NCBI GenBank assembly: GCA_014871385.1
Contig: CM026424.1
Coordinates: forward strand, 1,240,001-1,304,000
From: Ceratodon purpureus
Lineage: Eukaryota; Streptophyta; Bryopsida; Pseudoditrichales; Ditrichaceae
Direction: 5' to 3'
DNA: 64,000 bases
Below are positions 46,060 through 58,841 of this stretch, in pieces (the first letter of the stretch is position 1; the number at the start of each line of letters is the position of its first letter). A program made the position numbers and the translations under genes. The notes below the pieces were generated by a model that was given only the letters and a program-made list of their open reading frames with translations, ran no database searches and had not been told where the DNA came from.

Positions 46060-49000
46060 CCCTTAGATGAAGGTTAACCTAGATCAAATGGTCACAAATT
46101 AATGCCTTGCTAGAGTAAAGTTCAAGCTTGTAGTAAGCCCTGAGTAAAGTAAGCTTCAAGTTTGGAGTAACTACCAGTAAGCCATGTGTAAGGGAGGTGG
46201 GTGGGTTTCACTAATTTACACCTTATTCAGCATATCATGCCATAATAAAGTGACTATGTAATTGCTTGCAAAGTTTTACAAGTAATGTGCAAATTTATTT
46301 TGCAAGCCTACATAACTGAAGAGTGCAACTTCTGTCTGAATCATTGTAATAAAAACCTTATTTAGAAAATAAATTCTAAATTAAATACAGGTATAAGATC
46401 TTCCCAATATTTAAAAAAGAAAAAAAAAGAAAAAAACCACCAATTGAGCTCCAAATTAAATCTTTCACAAGATTTAAGAAGTTGTGGAAAGCATCAGGTA
46501 TCTTGAATGTTAACATTTTTGAGAAATACAAACGTCTAACTGAGCTCCAAATTTAATCTTTCATAAGTTTTATGAAGTTGTGGAATGCATCAAGTATCTC
46601 AAATTTTGGAATGTATTTTTTTTGTCAAACTTTAATGCACCAACATGCCTCCTTTCATTGTATTTTTTACGGCCTTTGAAACACTTATCCACCTTACAAG
46701 TATGCAATTGCTTTCACTTGACCAATTGAAATAGATTCTTTTCAATGTAGCATTTCTCTGCTTCGTCATACTTTTCAGGGACGTACGCCATAATTTTCTA
46801 ATTATGAAATCAAAATGTGTTGAGAGTGGTTACTCCATACATGCCATATGCCCTCATATTTGAAAATATAGATGAGAATTTCTTTCTAAATGATTTCTCA
46901 AAATCATCACAACTCTTCCATCTACGACCGCATGGTAGAAAGTCTAATTTTGATTAATCCATTACTAAACTTGTATACTATTTATTTTCAAAAATGTTAG
47001 ATCAGTTCGCAATATAAAAGGCTATATAAGAGTTCAACTTGGTACTTATTTTGTTATTGCCTACAATTGTTTTATTTTTTGCGTTTCAAACTAGAACTTC
47101 CTTGTTTAGAATACAATTTTGAATATTTTATTCATTTTCAATGTTTTTGCTTGAATATGCATGCAGAGGTCCAAGTACAATGTACTTTTTCATATACATT
47201 TCTGCCTTATTTATAATAGTAGGTCTCATTTACTTTGTTATGCAACTAACAAACATAGAGGCACCTATGGATATTTACAAACAACATAAATCTAAACCCC
47301 CCTCTTATGAAGTTGGACGCTTAAAAGTAATTTCCACTTGAACTTCATGATATAAAATTTGTTAAGGCATCAAGACCCTGTCAAAACCTCAAGTGGATTC
47401 ATTACGCTACTCGTCTTCAGTCCTTAGATTTTGGCTATCAAACCCTAACTTTGCACCTAACATAATAATATAGTACCCATTCCACCTCCACTCCACATAC
47501 ATCCGTTTGATTTTAAGGTGCGACAAAAATTACAAAAGAGAATGCAGAATTAAGCTATTGGAAGGAAGATATCAAATCCTAACTTTGCTCTCAAAATGTT
47601 ACTTGGAAATCACCTCAATTCAGTTATGTCCGTTTGAAATAAGGTTCAGGAAAAGAGCTTCCTATCTCATGGAGGAGCTCTCGGAGGTGACGATAATCTT
47701 CATCGAGATCTACGGGAATGTCAACGCTCCCAATGTCAAGTGCATAGGAGTGCCCTGGAGGTCCCATAAAAATAAAATTTGCTCCTCAAAAATCAAATTT
47801 CTTAATTTTATTTATTTATATCAAAAAATCACTAAAAATAACCTCAAATGGCTTAGATATAACAAAATATCACAAGGGACAATTTATTCTGTCTTTGTTC
47901 TATTACCTTCTACATTTTTTAGTTTTTTTTTGAAGATTTATTCATGGAAAAACCTGCAATGGTATTATGGTATGTGTAGCAGCGCAGGTAGCATTTTGAA
48001 GCCATTTTTTTTTTTTTTTTTTTTTGCATTTTTGGCTTTTTTGCTTTTGATAACAAGAAATTGTTATAAATTTTATTTTTGATTGTCAACTTTAATTTTC
48101 GAAAAAGGAATATTCCTTGAGATGCTCTAAGCAGCTTCCCTGCGCATGTACAGAACACGGATAAAATCCAAATAGATGGCAGGCGTATGTTAGAAAAAGA
48201 GCGGAAACAACTAAGCAGTAATTTGAAGCAAAATAGATAGGAGTGAGTGAGTCTCAACCAAGATCTCAGTAGATATAAATTTAATTTTTTTGCATTTTAG
48301 CTTGACATGATTAATCTTCAAAGAAAATTTGAAAATTTTATAGACACATATTAACAAATATGGAATGAATATTTAAATTTTGCTTAAATGATACAAAATT
48401 CATTTAATGATTCTAATTTCTTGAACACATATGAAAAAAATAAGGCATTAGAGTTATTTGTAAAGTCCCTCAAAACCTGAGTTTTTGACCTGTAATTTGG
48501 AAAGGACCGGATCGGCATGATCTCACTATAGACCCAGAATAGAATACTGGATAGATTGAAATTTTTATTCATAAAAATTTGGAAGGAGGGAGAAGAATTG
48601 GGCAGAGGGGTGGGACCGTGAAGAGGAGGAGGAATGGTACTAGCTCTGGTCCATGAAAAAAGGAGGACAAAAGACTGGATGCCTTTACAAATAACTCAAT
48701 TATGTAGAAATTAAAAAGAAAAGTATTCATTGCATTTGCTGAATAGTATACTATTTTTAATTTTAGTTTAAATCATACATTTATATTACTTTTTTTGTTT
48801 TTTTTTTGTTTTTGATTATGAGTTGATGGTGGCAGTATTAATATGAATAAGCCTGACTTATTCAATAGGTCTCTCCTCTCTTCCATCTCCCACCTCTCTC
48901 TCACCCTCTGGTCACGACTTAGTTGCTATGCATTCGTCGTCAGGACATAGCCACTTCTTTCCTCACCGAGAGAAGACCTCATCTTGAGCTGGGTGACAAA

Positions 49001-49569
49001 AACTGAGCAAACTTGACCGGAAACAAGCATAGTAAACCAATAAAGTATATTTATCACACAAGGTGTATGGTTTACATTCCAAACTATACAGTACTCTGCC
49101 ATCTGTACGCAGGTAGAGCATTTACATAAGCCTATGCACATGATGATCTAGTATGCTTTTGTTGCTACTCTGTTCCACTAAAAGCATAGAAGAAGTCTTT
49201 CTACAATGGCAACCTCTGTTGTCACCCAGCTGAAAGCTTGAAGGTGGTGACACCGAGTCGCCACTTTACATACCATACATGCTATGCAACTTCACACTGA
49301 AACTCTTACATAGCAAAACTAGTGGCAATCTTTCTGAGGAAGGCCCATGTATCTAAAATTTACACCATGCAGGAGTTGTAAAGGAGCTTGATGATCTGGA
49401 GCTCTCTAGTGGCCGGTATGTATGATGCATTCTGTGTACAAATTGTACAAAGCAACTCTGCACATACTGGTTAGTAGTACTTTACGGCGACATGCTGAGC
49501 CAATTCTTGTCCAAATGAAAGAAGAAACCAAGGTAAGTTCTTTTGTTGCCAGGTGAAACTTGGCAATCC
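46060..49569. other. AT-rich intergenic with relics
   Basis: It holds a satellite fragment (46430-46620), a minus-strand coding-like scrap near 46625-46791 (MAYVPEKYDEAEKCYIEKN, one stop, then HTCKVDKCFKGRKKYNERRH) of unknown family, and poly-T runs near 48006. Other frames, including one of 191 codons at 47507, show no domain. Confidence 0.35.
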
Positions 49570-49725
49570 TCACTTGTAAGTACTAGCTGGGGTGCCACGA
49601 CTAGTGTAATTACACGTTCCGACCAAAGCACCACCAATCGCCACCACGTCGTCTCCTATGCCTTTCACGACGGATTTAAGAACATCGCCTCTTTTGTGAG
49701 TCTTCTTTTCTTTGTCGCCGGCCAT
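49570..49725 (-). CDS. 51-residue protein of unknown family, paralogue A
   Basis: The frame begins MAGDKEKKTHKRGDV, continues LKSVVKGIGDDVVAIGGA and ends TGA at 49570. It aligns along its whole length with the 52-residue frame at 55164-55322; shared residues include GDKE, RGDV, K.VVK, G.D.V and TC. Just upstream a TACAG acceptor fits a 5'UTR intron, whose donor may be GAG/GTACGA near 50096. Similar donor sequence occurs at the paralogue. The N-half is basic and the C-half small and hydrophobic. I do not recognise a domain. Conservation of frame between copies is the main support for coding. Confidence 0.5.
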   Translation of the reverse strand: MAGDKEKKTHKRGDVLKSVVKGIGDDVVAIGGALVGTCNYTSRGTPASTYK

Positions 49726-51100
49726 CTTCAGCAGATCTGTAGCATGGTCAAATATTGAAGAAGCCGAAACACTTAGAAAGATATGATTTCTATGGTAACA
49801 TTATAAACCCAGTCAAGGACGAAGCTATGGCAGACTTTGCTTTAGAAGGAACCAATTCAAGCCAGGCAATTGCAGAATCATGAGGAACAAGGTCTAGAAG
49901 TAAGAGTGGTTCAATCTTATAAGTTTCTGCAGCTTGCAGTTATCTCGTTGATGGGATTAGGACTGTGAACTGTGCACTTAACCACCAACTTGCAGCTTGC
50001 TGACACTGTACACGACAAGTCTAGTCGGTGTCACTAACGAATCATAACCAAAACTAGTGACAAAGCCGCCAAATGGCGGAGTCAACGAAATCGTACCTCA
50101 AGAAGAACACAACGCGAAATAGATGCAACAGACGCAATAGAAAATTTGAGGAAATTGGTTGATCTGTCGCCTACGATTGCCTCGCTCGATCAAACTCCTG
50201 AAAATGGGGAAGCGCGTGAAGGAAATGTCCAGGAAGCTCGAACACTGAACATGTTCCACCAAACAGAGGACTTCCAGCAAACATCTAGCAAAGACTAGTC
50301 TGAGAACACGCAGGGGATCAGCTCAGGCAGCGGTATAAGATGAAAGCGCCATTGTCGATCTCCACTCTGCTCACTTCCAAACGCAGAGTCCAGGTCTGGG
50401 TTCTCCAGTTGGGGTTCCAAGTTAAATGGTACAGACTTGACGAGGAAGAGTTGGGCCCAAGCTATCCTCCTAGAGAGCGAAGGTTGGAATTATCCGGTCA
50501 TATAATTATTCCAGATAGGTAGCATATAGAAAAGGTTTCAGTATGATTTTCAGAGCTTTAAGAAGATTAAAAACGGATATAGATCTATGATGAACATACC
50601 TACCCAGAGACAGAGAATGTGGCCTCGCCTATCTGGTTCCAATTGCAGTGGTTTGACGCCAGGAAACATAACTGTCTGTAAATGTGCAAGTCTATACACA
50701 CATGTGCACAAGTGTGGGACCACAACCTTTGTGTCCTTGTGACCGAAGCCTTAGAAATATCCCAAGCAAATTGCAGTGGCCAGTTTGAGCAGCTGCCAGT
50801 CCTGGATACAGAAACCGAAACCCAGGCTTCGAAAGGAGCTTGAAGGCTGCTGCAATGCTGAATAGTTTATTGCATTTCTCTAGTGCAGCTTTGCAGGCTT
50901 GCACGCCACTGGTGCAGAAGCACGAGGTCCTTTCATTGTGCATCGAAATGCTTCGAGATATGCTCGAGTCTTACCGACGAGCAGGCATGAATCATGCACT
51001 CAGCAATGAGCATGATGAGCTTTCGAGCCTTTGTTGGTAAGATTGGTGCACTGAGAAATGTCTTGGTGCAGTTGCTGAGTCAGCTCATTGTGACCATAAT
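49726..51100 (-). other. upstream exons and introns of paralogue A (tentative)
   Basis: Pieces here match the region upstream of paralogue B: a likely exon end GTCG/GTAAGA near 50979 matching ATCG/GTAAGT near 55943, and a phrase CACAATGAGCTGACTCAGCA near 51085 matching CACAAGTTGCTGACTCAACT near 56017. The block is an old duplication. The exact transcript structure is not resolved. Confidence 0.35.
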
Positions 51101-53093
51101 AATACACAAACCGTTAGCCCTGCCGCGGTACTGAACTTGGCAATCATTTGTAGATTTACATCTATTTGTTGCATCTAGCAAATCTTCGACACTATGTAGA
51201 AATTCTGAATTTAAAATTGTGGTGGTTGTGCGTAAATTACAAGGATTGAAACGCTGTCCTAGGTGTCTTGAAAACCACAATGAGGACCATGAACTGAACA
51301 CAGGGTTTCCCTATAAAAGGCCATCTAGGGTTGTGGTTACCACCAGTCTGCAGCCTACTACACTCTACTCCAATGTTGTTGGTGGTAAGATTGTCGGAAT
51401 TTAATGTGTCATAACTTTTTCAAAACTTCCTCAAGGTATCAAACATGCAGTTTCTAAGGTAATTTAAAGTGTTATAACTTATTCAAGTTACAAGGTATCA
51501 ATTGTATAGCCCTCAACATATGCTATTAAAAGGTAGATGAACCATAATTTAAGACAAACATTGAAGGAGATATTAGCTTCTAAAGTTAAAAATCCTAAAT
51601 GCCTATATCTCCTTTATGTAATACTTCATTCTTTTTAGTGAGGTATGAATCTTGTAGCCTTTCTTTAGTTCTTTTTAAAAAACTTAAAACCACAATCATA
51701 TGATTAATAATAAGGGAGATATCAGATATGAACTTTCAAACATTAAATGTCACATTATTTACATCTTCTTCAAAACTTATTCAAATATTGCTTGAAATTT
51801 ATTCAAAATTTTCTCATGATATATGCATCATGTAGTATTCAATAAGATTTTTCCAAAGAGTCTAAGATTGAACGTTAATTCTAAGTATTGAATAAGGTAT
51901 GTACAATTAAAAGTGTTGATTGAAAGTTTGGCTATTCACAATGTTAAAGTTGGATTGAAATGAATCCACCTATAATGCCCTTAATGGTTGTGAGTCTATA
52001 GGAAAACCTTGGATTGAATGAACCGAGGTCTAGATGCCTTGAATTTCAATGCAAACCTCTTATAACCAAAGTTATTCTACTTTGAATTTGGCTAAGTGTT
52101 TCTGTAAGCATAATATAGTGAAGATCTTAAAGTATTTAATTTAAAGAAGGTTTAAAGCATCTCGGTGTCTATAGTAAAATTAATAATCTTGAATAATGAA
52201 ACCCACAAGTATTTGCAATAACACAATCCAATTCACTGTGCACAACCTATTGAAGTAAAGCTATTTCTTCTTATATATGTGATAAGTGGTGATTTATTTA
52301 TTTATTTTTTTTTATTTTTTTTTATTTTTTTATTTTTTTTATAAATCAGTTCGTTTCTCTTCTAATTTTATCCTCTAATAAAAGTTGATCACAACTTTAA
52401 TGATTTGAATAAATCAGTCGTTCATTTACCACTATAAATAACTGATTCTGTCAATCCAACAGCTACTAGGTGAACCACCCTATTTTTCCGTTTAACAAAT
52501 TATCAATAAATCAAGGTTATGATCTTTGGATGATATTGGATTTTTATGCATTTGAAAAAAAAAATTGGATGATCTATAGGTATACATAATTCAACCTTGG
52601 ACTTTCATGTTTCAATGGTGTGCATCATTGTGATACATATCTATTAATTTCTCAAAATTTACTTAGATTTCATTGTAGCTACAAAAAGATTTGACATTGG
52701 TACTTAAGGCTCTAAGGTTGGTAACTTCATAATTTATCTTCTTAATCCAATACCAATTTCCTCAATTGATAAGTTAAAATAATATTTAAAAAAAATTAAA
52801 GACACTTGAATTCTCAGCTTCAGCAAAGATTGAAAAAAACTTATTCTTGGTATTTAGGCGCTAAGATCTCGCAATAAGTTTTGTCTCTAATTTTAAACTT
52901 TAGAGAAAGAGTTTTTACCATGTTAACTATATGATCCTACATTTGTATTTATTAAATAAAATTCACAATGGCAAAAGAATTAGCTTGTTTTATCTAGTGG
53001 TATTAAATGACAGTTTTGAGGTGAAAACAATCTTAGTCCTTTAGGGATTAATTTAGATTCATTCTCCTCCTTCACTAGATTATATTCAAACCA
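51101..53093. other. AT-rich intergenic
   Basis: A CTATAAAAGG box at about 51312 on the plus strand is followed by no coding frame. Poly-A/T simple repeats lie at about 52272-52345. Nothing else is seen. Confidence 0.35.
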
Positions 53094-53495
53094 GTTAGGT
53101 AGACAAACCCTTACTTGACGAGCCATCCATATTCGATCACTAAACTTCATCATTTCATAAAAGTTTCAAATTCAAAATCTAGGGAGATTTAGAAGAGAGT
53201 ACTAAGCTTGATTGGTAGGAAAGGAATCATACGGAAATATTTTGATAATAGTACCATGATCAAGTTTGATGTCATGGTGGTCGGTTTTACATTAGCCTAT
53301 ATGTCCACCATGTGTGATTTCAATTTTTCACTTCAAATAATTGTATTTATTTCAATATTGGGAATAAAATTATGGAAATTTTTGCATTAGACAAGAACCT
53401 TATATTTGTACACATGAAAATCTTCTTCAAATTATATACTTCAAACACATATGCTAAAATCCTTAAAGGATTGGTTTTAGGTTTGTCTACCTTAC
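53094..53495. mobile_element. MITE of the GGTAGAC family, copy 1
   Basis: The left end GTTAGGTAGACAAACC and the complemented right end GTAAGGTAGACAAACC form an inverted repeat around about 400 bp of AT-rich, non-coding DNA. It is followed after about 35 bp by another member. Confidence 0.55.
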
Positions 53496-53531
53496 TCTGT
53501 CATTCATTGCAGAAGATGTTGCAGCCACCAC

Positions 53532-53953
53532 TATGGTAGACGCACCTAAAATCACCAAGTCTCCAAAACCACCACATCCCAAGATGACCTTATCAACCTC
53601 CAGAATCTCTTAAAGCAAATTGTCAGTCCTCATTTGGAGCACTAATTTGCTTATTGGTCACCTTGTTAGTAGATTAACTCTCACAATTATAAAATACGGT
53701 TTTGGATTCAATGGTGAGCAAAATTGAGGACCATTGTTATTGCTCATAGGAAATTCTAAGTTAGAAATGGGTCACAAAGTACTTTGCACTTTGAGATTTT
53801 CTATAAAATTGAGAATTGCAAATATCATGATGCAAATTTTTGCATTCGTCATGAAATCCTATTTTGAAGACTAGAATATTTTCTAAAGAATTTTTGAATT
53901 GCTAAATATAGGTCAGATTGCTTAAGTTGATGGTTTTAGGTGCGTCTACCATA
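53532..53953. mobile_element. MITE of the GGTAGAC family, copy 2
   Basis: The left end TATGGTAGACGCACCTAAAA and the complemented right end TATGGTAGACGCACCTAAAA are identical over 20 bp. TA at each edge may be the target duplication, as in Tc1/mariner-type MITEs. The interior shares GGGTCACAAAGTACTTTG with the element at 23451-23923. Confidence 0.65.
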
Positions 53954-55163
53954 ATGTTTATTGCCAAGGACTTGCGATGAAGAAATGGGCCCAGTTCTGA
54001 ACCTAATATAATACTCCTAGAATGCATCTTCCCAATTTCTGGAAAGCCCAAGTGTGGCGTGCACTGCAACTTGCATGCATGGGTTCAAAGTGATAATGAC
54101 TGTTGTAGTGGAGGTGATTTGTAGACTCCCAACTCAAAGGGATGTTCTCCTATTCAAACTTCTAGCGGACTTTGATGCCATCTTTGCATCATCAGTTGGG
54201 ATTGAGAATTCATAAGGTATAGTACTGTAATCATAATCTTCCCAAAAGGGAATGTTTTTTGGCATTGGCAAGGACCCATTCTCTTTGTGGCATTTTCTTG
54301 AATGACATACACATCTTGATAGCCTTTAATATTTGATACATTAGTAAGTAGTATAATCTTTTCTCCAAAAAGAAATTAAAAATCAACTCACCATTTTGCA
54401 TCATACTTACTCCAAGAGTAAAAGTAAGTTGACCCTACTTAGCATGAAATTTAAAAAAGGTTTTCATTTGCTTCAAACACTATAATTTTACAATTTATGC
54501 AGCACATTATAAAAAATAAAAAATTGTACATAAATTTCTTATAGTGCAGCGAATGTCCTAGAATCATTTATATTCATTTTCCTACATATACTAGAAATTG
54601 CAATTTTGAGGTATCTCTTAAAAAACATAATCAAGGAAATTGAAGGGCTTATTTGCTTACAAACCATATGGAATGGATCTTACACACAACCATCATAGAT
54701 ACAGTAAAATAAACATGGCTACCTTTTATTGATCTTCTTTTGGCAATCTACCATATGTACTTTCGTTAATTCAAACTAAAAATCCTATATAAAGCGGCGA
54801 TTTAAACTTGAAATTCCTTTATATAAAGCTACATTAGCGTTTGCTCATTTTGAATCCTAATTTTGTGCCTACTCTCCACCTCTCTCAGAGCTTTTCTCCA
54901 ATCACATACCAAATTAAGCTACTTCTAACCTATAAACGGAGTACCTCCGAAGTAACTCCTGTCTGTCTGCATCCTGACCTTCCCTTTGCATTGCTGAGTA
55001 CCTGGCCTGTAGCCTTCACAAGTTCGATAGACTGATCATGATGGAGACGAGCATGTTCGGAACATGCTGTGCAGTGTGCTAGAAGCGCCAGGCAATATCC
55101 CAGTATGGCCGGGGTTGTGATCCTGATAAAATATTCACAGTGTGCTGTGTTCTTTTACCAGGC
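53954..55163. other. AT-rich intergenic, no gene seen
   Basis: No coding or RNA signal is supported up to the 3' end of the small paralogue B frame. Confidence 0.4.
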
Positions 55164-55322
55164 TCAATTACCAGCTGCACGTTTGCTGGCCGCCACTGCA
55201 CCACTGGTACAAGTGCTCGCCACTGCACCAACAATCCCCACCAAGTCACTTCCCATGAGTTTCACCACAGCTTTTGTAACATCGCCTCTTCGGTGCCCGT
55301 GCTTCCTCTCTTTGTCGCCCAT
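55164..55322 (-). CDS. 52-residue protein of unknown family, paralogue B
   Basis: The frame begins MGDKERKHGHRRGDV, continues TKAVVKLMGSDLVGIVGAVA and ends TGA at 55164. It is the paralogue of the 51-residue frame at 49570-49725. A CTTGCAG acceptor lies 12 bases before the ATG, and a possible 5'UTR exon ends CAAG/GTATGA near 55581. Further upstream is the perfect palindrome GAGCACGTGCTC (55777-55788), which contains a G-box (CACGTG), a plant bZIP/bHLH target. Substitutions between the copies are spread through the frame without shifting it. Function is unknown. Confidence 0.5.
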   Translation of the reverse strand: MGDKERKHGHRRGDVTKAVVKLMGSDLVGIVGAVASTCTSGAVAASKRAAGN

Positions 55323-56803
55323 CTTCTGCACCTCTGCAAGAGTCACGTAAATACACTTGTTCATTAAAGCGAGGAGAAACACTAGAACCACTCGCCTTCG
55401 GACCGGTTGCCTCGCACACTACTGAAAACGAAGAGTTCACTGAGGGATGGGAATGCCGAGGGACTCGAAGCTACGCGAAACAGAAGATGGAGCTGCTGCG
55501 AGCAGTTTCAGCAATTTATAAAATCTTGTAACCAGATTTTCGAACACGGAGAAGGTAATGTAGCAATGGAGGAGATCATACCTTGAGGCAGTAACTTCAC
55601 TCTGCTGAATTCCGAATGCTGAGGAGGTTGAGGAGCTCGTTGGGCTTCTATGTGGTCGAAGTTGGACTTGGCAAGTAAGAGTAGGTGCCACGCTTCATGA
55701 ATTCAGCTGAGAGAGGGAGAGAGAGCCTGGTTGCAAATACAACTGTACAGTATTGTCTAAATATCCTGAGCAGGCTGAGCACGTGCTCATATTGTTTACA
55801 AAATTATAGAAAATAGCGTGGAGATTCCCGCACTATTTATCAATATTTGCAATGCACTTGCAGGCTTTCGGGCCGGTGCCGGACCATGAGGCTCTTCACT
55901 TGCATCGGAATGCTCCAAGATGTAACGTACTGTACACTTACCGATGCACTGAGCGTAATGGGCTTCCCCTTTGAAGACGAGGCACATAGATAGTTGCAGG
56001 AGTTGAGTCAGCAACTTGTGGCTTTCACTGGGAATCTCTTTCCATGTGCGACCCAATCCATGGCCCATAACAATTTAGAATTCTCAGGTTGCATTTCCCC
56101 ATGCATTACCTGACCCACTACACTTGCCCATCGAATCTTGAAGGTTACTGTCCTGAGCAAGATCTGTCTGCTATGACGGAGGAATGAACCAGCTGTTCGT
56201 TTGTATACGGCTGAACTCTTTAACTCAGACTTAAACATCGACTCGTCAACAAACGCAGCAAATCCACAAGATTACAATCGAAGTCTAAGATCAGCATGAA
56301 ATTTTATTATTTATTGAGGAATGACGAGCAAATATGACTCGAACAAACCTCCAGTTTCTGCAATTCTTCAGATGAGACTAGCTGCCAGCGTTAACATATA
56401 CCAGTGAAAATGGGAAATGAAAAAGCACATGGCAAATAAGGTCCGATAAAGGAGTATGTCATTTCCCTATCAATTCATTACATACTTGGCTGTCCTACAC
56501 CAGAAAAAAAATAGGGGATAACAGCCCTCTAAAGTACAAAATAGCTACCTCTTGGAAAGCTTTGATCATGACCTCTGAGAACTGTAAATTGTACTGTATA
56601 ACCGAATCCAAGAGAAAGTGGACATGTCTTCAACCTATGACTGGGTGCTAAGCTCTTCGAGGTGAAACAATGGTATAAGCCTGAACCTCGGGGGACAGCC
56701 CCACGAGGTAAAAATTAAGGATAGATGACCTTTAGTGCATGTGCATGTGATGTAATTCCAATAAAATGGCTAAGTGCGTCTCACCTCTATGAAAATGAGT
56801 GAA
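55323..56803 (-). other. upstream region of paralogue B, then intergenic
   Basis: Exon-like pieces with counterparts upstream of paralogue A lie near 55582-55700 and 55943-56050. From 56240 to 56803 lies the 3' flank of the NicO gene. No other gene is supported. Confidence 0.35.
55777..55788. promoter_or_regulatory. palindromic G-box GAGCACGTGCTC
   Basis: It is a 12-bp perfect palindrome centred on CACGTG, about 200 bp upstream of the putative first exon end of paralogue B. Binding is inferred only from the motif. Confidence 0.35.
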
Positions 56804-58841
56804 CTAGAACAGATTAAAGCCGAATACCTCACCCAGCAATACTCCAACACCAAGGGCTATAGCAATCAAGGAAGAGCCCACAGTGAGCCGATAGGTAATC
56901 TTCGGCACACGCTTTTGTAACGCCTTGCTCAAGGAGCTCACAAAGGCGGTATAACTACCCATGGCTAAAACTGTACCTACCAAGAACATCCCCAAAAAAG
57001 CTGCCCCTGCTGCTCGTGATGGAAGAGACAGCGCAGGCAAAATCATCAAGAGTGCATCAGGTTGTAATCCATAGACGATGCCGGTGATAAAAGTAGCGGG
57101 ACCAACAGATTTCTTTCCAGGCTCAGGAGCCGTTTCACCCTCAGCCAAGACTGGGGTAGCTGCATCAATCTCTTGTGCCTCCTTGATTCCCATTCCTCCA
57201 ATGGTGATAAGCATAAGACCCACCACTCGGGCAGCCCAAGTTTGAATGATATCAAGGTGCAACCTGCCGTAGAGGTACAAGATCAAATAGGTGAGAGCTG
57301 AATTTATTTCTAAGGGAAGCGAAGTATGATTACGAATTACTACTGCAAAACATAAGTGTACAGCACAGGGACTCCCCAGTACGATCATGTCGACATAACA
57401 GTGACATACCTGTCTTTCAGCAAGAGAAAGACGATGCCGAAAATCACTTGACCTGCATCGTGACCACAGCCCCATAGAGCACCCACAGAAAAACTCTGTA
57501 GACGCGATCGGCCGATGCAAAGAGGTGCGAGAGCGGCCAAGTGATCAGGTCCTGTCAATGTGTGCAGACCACCTGCCACCAATCCAGTCCAAGCACTTGC
57601 CACTACTCCTCCTCCATACTTAGCGATCTCCCTGGACAGAGCCCCTCCGTGTGCAGCCTCCCCTCCAACCACGAAGGCTGGTGCCTCAGCACCAGCAAGA
57701 GCAAGTCCTGGTCGCCTTATTAACCAAGATGCTACTCCGATCACTATCGCTGGAAGAAGCCTCGGAATCTGTGTGAACACCAAACACAGCGATCACTGAT
57801 TTAGTTTTCAGTACCACTACAATTATTTCATAACTGGCCATGATTTTCTTTCAAATAAAGCAAGTACGTTGCCTCTAACAGAACCTTTACCAATGCCTCT
57901 AGATCTAAATCCCTTCCCGTACACTGCAATAATAGAAAATATCAACGACGGATCTCTATTCCCACAACCAACTGCTAAAAGAGCAAGACTACTGATCAAG
58001 GTCTTCCTTAAATCCGCCTTAAATCTGCAGAAAGGCGACCGTGAAACCTGCTAATCATAGAGAAAACTACTATTAACAACTCTAAGTGTTGACCGGAAGG
58101 AAAACGTCAGGAGAAAGACCCAAACAGCTGAAATGGAGGTCACTTAATCCAAGAACCAGAATAGAATCAGAAGGCCAATCAAGAAGACATCACATTCGGC
58201 ATTGGAACGACTAATCTCGCCTCCTAACTGACGAATTCAAATGTCGTAACGAAAGACAGAGAACTCCGAGGACTCATACTATCCGGAAGCAGGGTTAACA
58301 GACTATGGTGTATATAGTGTACATATAGTGTTAATCCGAGGTTAACAACAGTACGGACAACAACCCGAGGTCGCATAAGCGAATTCCAGGAAATATTAGC
58401 TATGTTCATCAGCTAACTTGATTAAAAAACCAGAAAAATTATGGAATCCATTTCACGACTCAGAAGCACCTAATCCAAACAGCAAATTCCTGCGATAAAC
58501 CCTAGCGCCAGAAACCAGAAACGTACCAGCCTCAGCAACACATTAACCCGCGGATTAGGTTTCGACGCCTGCAACTCCACCTCCGACTCAGCCTCTCCAC
58601 CACTCGCAGCTGCAGCACTGCACACGGCCACCCTCCGCGAATTCGTCTTCCGAGCCACCAAACGCCCGCTCCCCTTCAATGCCGCAACTCCGCCAAAGAG
58701 CGCACTCGCCCTCCCTTCCAACGACCTAACGCCCCGACCCGCCAACCTCACGGTCCGCTCCTCGACGACCTCCCCCCTCACCCGCAGCGCCCCGCACCCC
58801 GAGCTCCCGAGCGCCACCATATTGCTCACGCACACCGCCAT
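56804..58841 (-). CDS. plastid NicO/NiCoT-type (high-affinity nickel-transport family) membrane protein
   Basis: Three exons, 58841-58527, 57768-57410 and 57263-56804, join in phase to 377 residues. The first exon is a Ser/Arg/Val-rich plastid transit region. The mature part opens with a hydrophobic segment (IPRLLPAIVIGVASWLI), then GLVAGGLHTLTGPDHLAALAP with the H-x5-DH metal-site motif of the family. Next come GALWGCGHDAGQVIFGIVFL, a loop rich in Glu/Ala/Pro, GIVYGLQPDALLMILPAL, and a C-terminal helix (LIAIALGVGVLLGEVFGFNLF). Plant members (for example the At2g16800/At4g35080 group, from memory) are plastid-predicted; the transported ion is not established here. The Met at 58841 has a good context (ACCATGGCG); an upstream in-frame Met lies at 58883. 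Confidence 0.85.

Noticed and set aside
47507..48082. 191-codon plus-strand frame
   Set aside because: Composition changes along its length, it includes a poly-T translation (Phe run) and there is no recognisable motif.
51305..51404. Promoter or LTR at the CTATAAAAGG box
   Set aside because: No paired LTR ends, target duplication or downstream coding frame were found.
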